Assembly: GCA_964626885.1 (NCBI GenBank)
Contig: CAZVJA010000096.1
Coordinates: forward strand, 1-18,885
Source of the DNA: CAZVJA01 sp964626885
GTDB lineage: Bacteria; Planctomycetota; Planctomycetia; Planctomycetales; Planctomycetaceae
Direction: 5' to 3'
Length of the DNA stretch: 18,885 bases
The first letter of the stretch is position 1, and every line of letters begins with the position of its first letter. The translations under genes and the position numbers were made by a program. Positions 16,053 through 18,885 of the stretch are shown here, piece after piece. A model generated the notes under the pieces. The model did no database searches and was not told the origin of the DNA. It saw only the letters and a program-made list of their open reading frames with translations.

Positions 16053-16370
16053 ATGATTGATGATCCGAAAACACCTGCTCCGGAACGAGCGAATATTCTG
16101 TTCCGAGCATCGGCCGTACTCGCAGCGATCTTCTGCGTCACGGTTCTTGCGCTGATCGCCGCGATGGGGGGCGGGGGTGGTTCGCCGGTGGCTAAGTTCC
16201 TCAATGAGAATGGAGGGACCATCATTTCCGTGGAGGTGGCAGCGACCCTGTTCTGTGCCGTCGGCGCAATGACCCTTGATCGCCGGCGAACGCTGCGAGC
16301 GGGCGAGCACACGATACAAGATGCCGCGGATCAGTCGGGAGCGTCCGATATCGATGCCTCATCGAAATGA
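16053..16370 (+). CDS. Small two-TM membrane protein, unknown function
   Basis: 105 residues from the ATG at 16053; a TTG at 16008 would add 15 charged residues. Two hydrophobic segments are visible: about 15-38 (ILFRASAVLAAIFCVTVLAL) and about 55-75 (GTIISVEVAATLFCAVGAMTL), separated by a Gly-rich loop (GGGGGS). They are followed by a basic RRR patch and an acidic, Ser-rich tail. By the positive-inside rule the tail after RRR is probably cytoplasmic, with both ends inside. I do not recognise a family. It lies 90 bases after gmd on the same strand and before repeat copy 2, so it may belong to the end of the glycan transcript, but nothing shows a shared function. Confidence 0.6.
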   Translation: MIDDPKTPAPERANILFRASAVLAAIFCVTVLALIAAMGGGGGSPVAKFLNENGGTIISVEVAATLFCAVGAMTLDRRRTLRAGEHTIQDAADQSGASDIDASSK

Positions 16371-16417
16371 CACAACGAATTGATGCACGCTGCGGCGAAT
16401 TTAAGAATGAAATATGA

Positions 16418-16551
16418 GGTGGCTTCAAAACTCTGTTCTCGGGAGGGCGACGTTCCGTCGGAGCCGCCACAACCAGAGACTTTCGGACACAGCGGCTCGG
16501 CGGACCACCCTCCGGGCGGTGCCCCCTCGCCCTCCCGGTTTTGAAACCACC
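16418..16551. repeat. Fold-back interspersed repeat, copy 2
   Basis: A 134-base element homologous to copy 1 and in the same orientation. Terminal inverted repeats are GGTGGCTTCAAAAC (16418-16431, one mismatch to copy 1) and GTTTTGAAACCACC (16538-16551, identical). The inner stems are kept: GGGAGGGCGA (16441-16450) with TCGCCCTCCC (16527-16536), and GAGCCGC (16461-16467) with GCGGCTC (16492-16498). The extra 18 or so bases around 16503-16526 include a small hairpin of their own (CCACC and GGTG). It sits between the two-TM gene and ligA, ending 26 bases before the ligA start. Confidence 0.9.
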
Positions 16552-16577
16552 CGTAGTTCTGTTGAAGGCAACATGAC

Positions 16578-18602
16578 ATGACGTTATCGGCCAAGCGGGA
16601 AATCGAGCAGCTGCGCGAGGAAATCGACCGCCACAATCGGTTGTACTACGTCGAAGCGCGGCCGGAGATCAGCGACCGTGAATTCGACCGGCTGATGGCC
16701 CGTCTCCAGGAGCTGGAGCGCGAACACCCGGAGTTGGATTCCCCGGACAGCCCGACGAAAAAAGTCGGCGGCGCTCCGATCGAAGGGTTTGACAGCGTAC
16801 CGCATCGCATCAAGATGCTCTCGATCGACAACGTTTACGATGAAGAGGCGCTGCTGGAGTTCGATACGCGCATCCGCAAGCTCGTCGATGAGGAATCGGT
16901 CGAATACACCGTGGAATACAAAATCGACGGCGTCGCCATCGCGCTGATCTACGAACAGGGGAAACTGGTGCAGGCACTCACCCGCGGCGACGGGTCGGTG
17001 GGGGACGACATCACCAGCAATGCGCGAACGGTCGGCGGTGTTCCGCTGAAGTTGCATACCAAGCATCCCCCGGCCCTACTCGAAGTGCGCGGCGAAGCGT
17101 ACATCAGCAACACCGATTTCGCGCACTTGCGGGCCCAACAGGAAAAGAAAGGAGAAGAGCCGTTCGCGAATCCACGGAATACGGCCGCCGGGGCCCTCAA
17201 ATTGCTGGACCCCAAACTCTGTGCCGCCCGGAAGTTACGGTTTTTGGCACATGGGAATGGGGCCGTGGAGGGGCTGGCGCTGAAATCCCACATTCAGTTT
17301 CTGGATGCGGTTCGTGACATGGGGATTCCGGTCACGCCGAAGGTGCGCGCACTTCCGACGATCGAATCGGCTCGCGATTATGCTCACGAATTGGCCGAAG
17401 AGGTCCATGAACTCGAGTTTGAAGTCGACGGAATTGTGGTCAAGGTTAACGACTATGAGCAACGCGCGCAGATGGGGCAGACCAGCAAAAGCCCGCGCTG
17501 GGTTATCGCGTACAAATGGGAAAAGTACGAAGCGGTCACGCAGATCGAGGAAATTCACGTGCAGGTTGGCAAGACCGGCACGCTAACGCCCGTGGCCTAT
17601 TTGAAGCCGGTGGAAATCGCCGGGACGACTGTTTCCCGGGCAAGCTTGCACAACCAGGATGAGATCGAACGGCTGGAAGTGAAGATCGGAGATTGGGTCG
17701 TCGTTGAGAAAGCGGGGAAGATCATTCCACACGTGCTCCGTGTCGAGGAGCATCGTCGCGACGGGAGTGAGCGGGCGTTTCACTTCCCGCGGAAATGTCC
17801 CGAGTGCAAGAGCGAAGTGATTCGCGATGAAGGGGGAGTTTATATCCGTTGTCCGAATCCCGACTGTCCCGCGCAATTGAGAGAAAGCGTTCGGTACTTT
17901 GCGTCACGCAGTGCGATGGATATTGAGGGGCTGGGAATCAAACTGGTCGAGCAGCTTGTCGATTCGGGCATGGTGACGAGCCTCCCCGATATTTACCAAC
18001 TGACGGAGCGCCGCGACGATCTCTTACAGCTCGAGCGCATGGGAGAGAAATCGGCCGACAATCTGCTGGAGGGGATTGAGACTTCGAAAACACGTCCTTT
18101 GTGGAGGCTCATCACGGGACTGAATATCCGCCACGTCGGCACCCGGAATGCGCAGGTTCTTGCGGACCGGTTTGGAACGCTGGACGAGATCATCGAACAG
18201 TCCGAGGAGTCGCTCGCCGAGGTGGATGAAATTGGCCCGGTCATCGCCCGTTCGGTGCATGCCTTCTTTCATTCCGCTGCTGGTCGCCGGATCGTGGACC
18301 AGTTTCGTGAACAGGGGTTGAATTTTGGGTCACCGGTTTCCACAAAGGGGACTGCGAAAAACACCGGCAAGCTGGCCGGAAAATCGGTGGTGGTTACGGG
18401 AACCCTGGTTCGTTTCTCCCGGGAGCAGATCAAAGAACTGATCCACAATCACGGGGGAAAACCGTCCTCAAGTGTTTCCAAGAAAACAGATTACGTCGTT
18501 GCCGGGGAGAAGGCCGGCAGCAAGCTGGACAACGCCAGAAAGTTCGGCATCCCCGTTCTGACGGAAGACGAGTTCATGACAATGATCGGAGCGGCTGAAT
18601 AG
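16578..18602 (+). CDS. ligA: NAD-dependent DNA ligase LigA
   Basis: 674 residues, the normal length for the family, from the ATG at 16578 with AAGG at 16565-16568 upstream. It seals nicks in duplex DNA during replication and repair using NAD+, through an enzyme-AMP intermediate. Domains in order: Ia NMN-binding helices (about 1-65, with YYVEARPEISDREFDRLM), the adenylation domain with KIDG (nucleophile K115), and the OB-fold (about 305-400, SPRWVIAYKWEKYEAV onward). A four-Cys zinc finger follows at about 407-430 (CPECKSEVIRDEG, then CPNPDC), then helix-hairpin-helix repeats (about 440-590) and a C-terminal BRCT domain (about 594-672, KLAGKSVVVTGTL). All key residues are present and the gene looks intact and essential. 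The upstream fold-back repeat ends 26 bases before the start, so it would lie in the leader of any transcript from further upstream. Confidence 0.98.
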   Translation: MTLSAKREIEQLREEIDRHNRLYYVEARPEISDREFDRLMARLQELEREHPELDSPDSPTKKVGGAPIEGFDSVPHRIKMLSIDNVYDEEALLEFDTRIRKLVDEESVEYTVEYKIDGVAIALIYEQGKLVQALTRGDGSVGDDITSNARTVGGVPLKLHTKHPPALLEVRGEAYISNTDFAHLRAQQEKKGEEPFANPRNTAAGALKLLDPKLCAARKLRFLAHGNGAVEGLALKSHIQFLDAVRDMGIPVTPKVRALPTIESARDYAHELAEEVHELEFEVDGIVVKVNDYEQRAQMGQTSKSPRWVIAYKWEKYEAVTQIEEIHVQVGKTGTLTPVAYLKPVEIAGTTVSRASLHNQDEIERLEVKIGDWVVVEKAGKIIPHVLRVEEHRRDGSERAFHFPRKCPECKSEVIRDEGGVYIRCPNPDCPAQLRESVRYFASRSAMDIEGLGIKLVEQLVDSGMVTSLPDIYQLTERRDDLLQLERMGEKSADNLLEGIETSKTRPLWRLITGLNIRHVGTRNAQVLADRFGTLDEIIEQSEESLAEVDEIGPVIARSVHAFFHSAAGRRIVDQFREQGLNFGSPVSTKGTAKNTGKLAGKSVVVTGTLVRFSREQIKELIHNHGGKPSSSVSKKTDYVVAGEKAGSKLDNARKFGIPVLTEDEFMTMIGAAE

Positions 18603-18693
18603 ATCGACCCATGTTGGCTTGATTATCTATTTTGACGTGGTCAGCATGGATATTGTCCGAGTCGATGGGGAGGAAAATGGTTTCCTTCCTCGG

Positions 18694-18706
18694 CTCCATA
18701 GTGGAG
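18694..18706 (+). promoter_or_regulatory. Hairpin covering the ribosome binding site of the small secreted gene
   Basis: CTCCA (18694-18698) and TGGAG (18702-18706) form a perfect 5-bp stem with a TAG loop. Its 3' arm contains most of the strong GGAGG ribosome binding site (18703-18707) of the gene starting at 18715. Just upstream a second stem can form (GAGGAA 18670-18675 with TTCCTC 18686-18691, or GGAAA 18672-18676 with TTTCC 18681-18685). This could lower or regulate translation, but the stem is short. Confidence 0.3.
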
Positions 18707-18714
18707 GACTTACC

Positions 18715-18885
18715 ATGAGACGCTTGTTACTTCTACTGGCTGTCGGGGCGATGTTGCTTGTCCCGGCTGTCCAGGCGGAAGCGGGGCACCGCTGTTGCGG
18801 CCACCGCGTCCGTTCGAAATGTTGTCGTCCGGTCATCCGTTCCGACGCTCGTGCAACTCGCCGAACGCGGCACATCGGGAATTCT
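18715..18885 (+). CDS. Small secreted Cys/His-rich protein, 3' end cut by window
   Basis: An open frame of 57 codons runs off the window end. The ATG at 18715 has a strong ribosome binding site (GGAGG at 18703-18707, 7-base spacing). The product starts with a textbook signal peptide: MRR, then LLLLLAVGAMLLV, with likely cleavage after VQA or AEA near residues 21-23. The mature part begins GHRCCGHRVRSKCC and is basic, with paired cysteines and histidines that could form disulfides or bind metal. The visible part is too short for family assignment. Probably a small exported planctomycete protein; function unknown. It lies 112 bases after ligA and is likely transcribed on its own. Confidence 0.72.
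   Translation, partial: MRRLLLLLAVGAMLLVPAVQAEAGHRCCGHRVRSKCCRPVIRSDARATRRTRHIGNS

Noticed and set aside
13862..16551. The two fold-back repeats as a CRISPR array or as ends of one composite transposon
   Set aside because: There are only two copies, more than 2.4 kb apart, with ordinary genes between them, no spacer pattern, no transposase and no target duplications. Same-orientation copies with internal palindromes fit a dispersed repeat better.
18627..18875. Minus-strand frame of 82 codons at the window end
   Set aside because: Antisense to the small secreted gene, which has a strong ribosome binding site and signal peptide; the minus-strand product is basic and unstructured.

Overview
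The window looks like a chromosomal segment of a planctomycete (Planctomycetota, probably order Planctomycetales). The evidence is the DUF1549/DUF1553 protein followed by a pre-peptidase C-terminal (PPC) protein, a giant cadherin-like/DNRLRE surface protein opening with an LEPR-XLL-like motif, and a moderately GC-rich composition. The genus cannot be fixed from this sequence.

Layout. (1) 1-3492, plus strand: the 3' part of a DUF1549/DUF1553 gene and, 47 bases later, a secreted PPC-domain protein, forming a typical planctomycete operon. (2) 3557-8128, minus strand: one very large modular exoprotein (about 1523 residues) with a propeller-like region, cadherin-like repeats, two DNRLRE domains and a C-terminal metzincin-type zinc-protease motif. 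It converges with region 1 across a 64-base gap that holds a perfect hairpin. (3) 8129-9019: a long non-coding stretch with a credible minus-strand promoter for the exoprotein. (4) 9020-15962, plus strand: a cell-surface glycan locus with a WaaG-like glycosyltransferase, a 796-residue protein of three fused Kdo/WaaP-type kinase domains, a SAM methyltransferase, a stand-alone WaaP-like protein whose catalytic Asp appears replaced by Gly, and a GDP-mannose 4,6-dehydratase. (5) 16053-18885, plus strand: a small two-TM protein, NAD-dependent DNA ligase (ligA), and the start of a small secreted Cys-rich protein cut by the window end.

How the genes may work together. WaaG-type transferases add the first outer-core hexose of LPS, and WaaP-type kinases phosphorylate inner-core heptose. 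Pseudomonas is known to carry waaG followed by a run of separate sugar-kinase-like genes. Here the equivalent run seems to be compressed into one three-kinase polypeptide plus a degenerate fourth member, next to a methyltransferase and a 6-deoxyhexose precursor enzyme. I infer a phosphorylated, possibly methylated, lipid-linked surface glycan. This multi-kinase locus is the best candidate for an undescribed system.

Two copies of one long fold-back repeat (13862-13977 and 16418-16551) lie in intergenic gaps. They share terminal inverted repeats and nested inner stems and look like a dispersed genomic repeat family.
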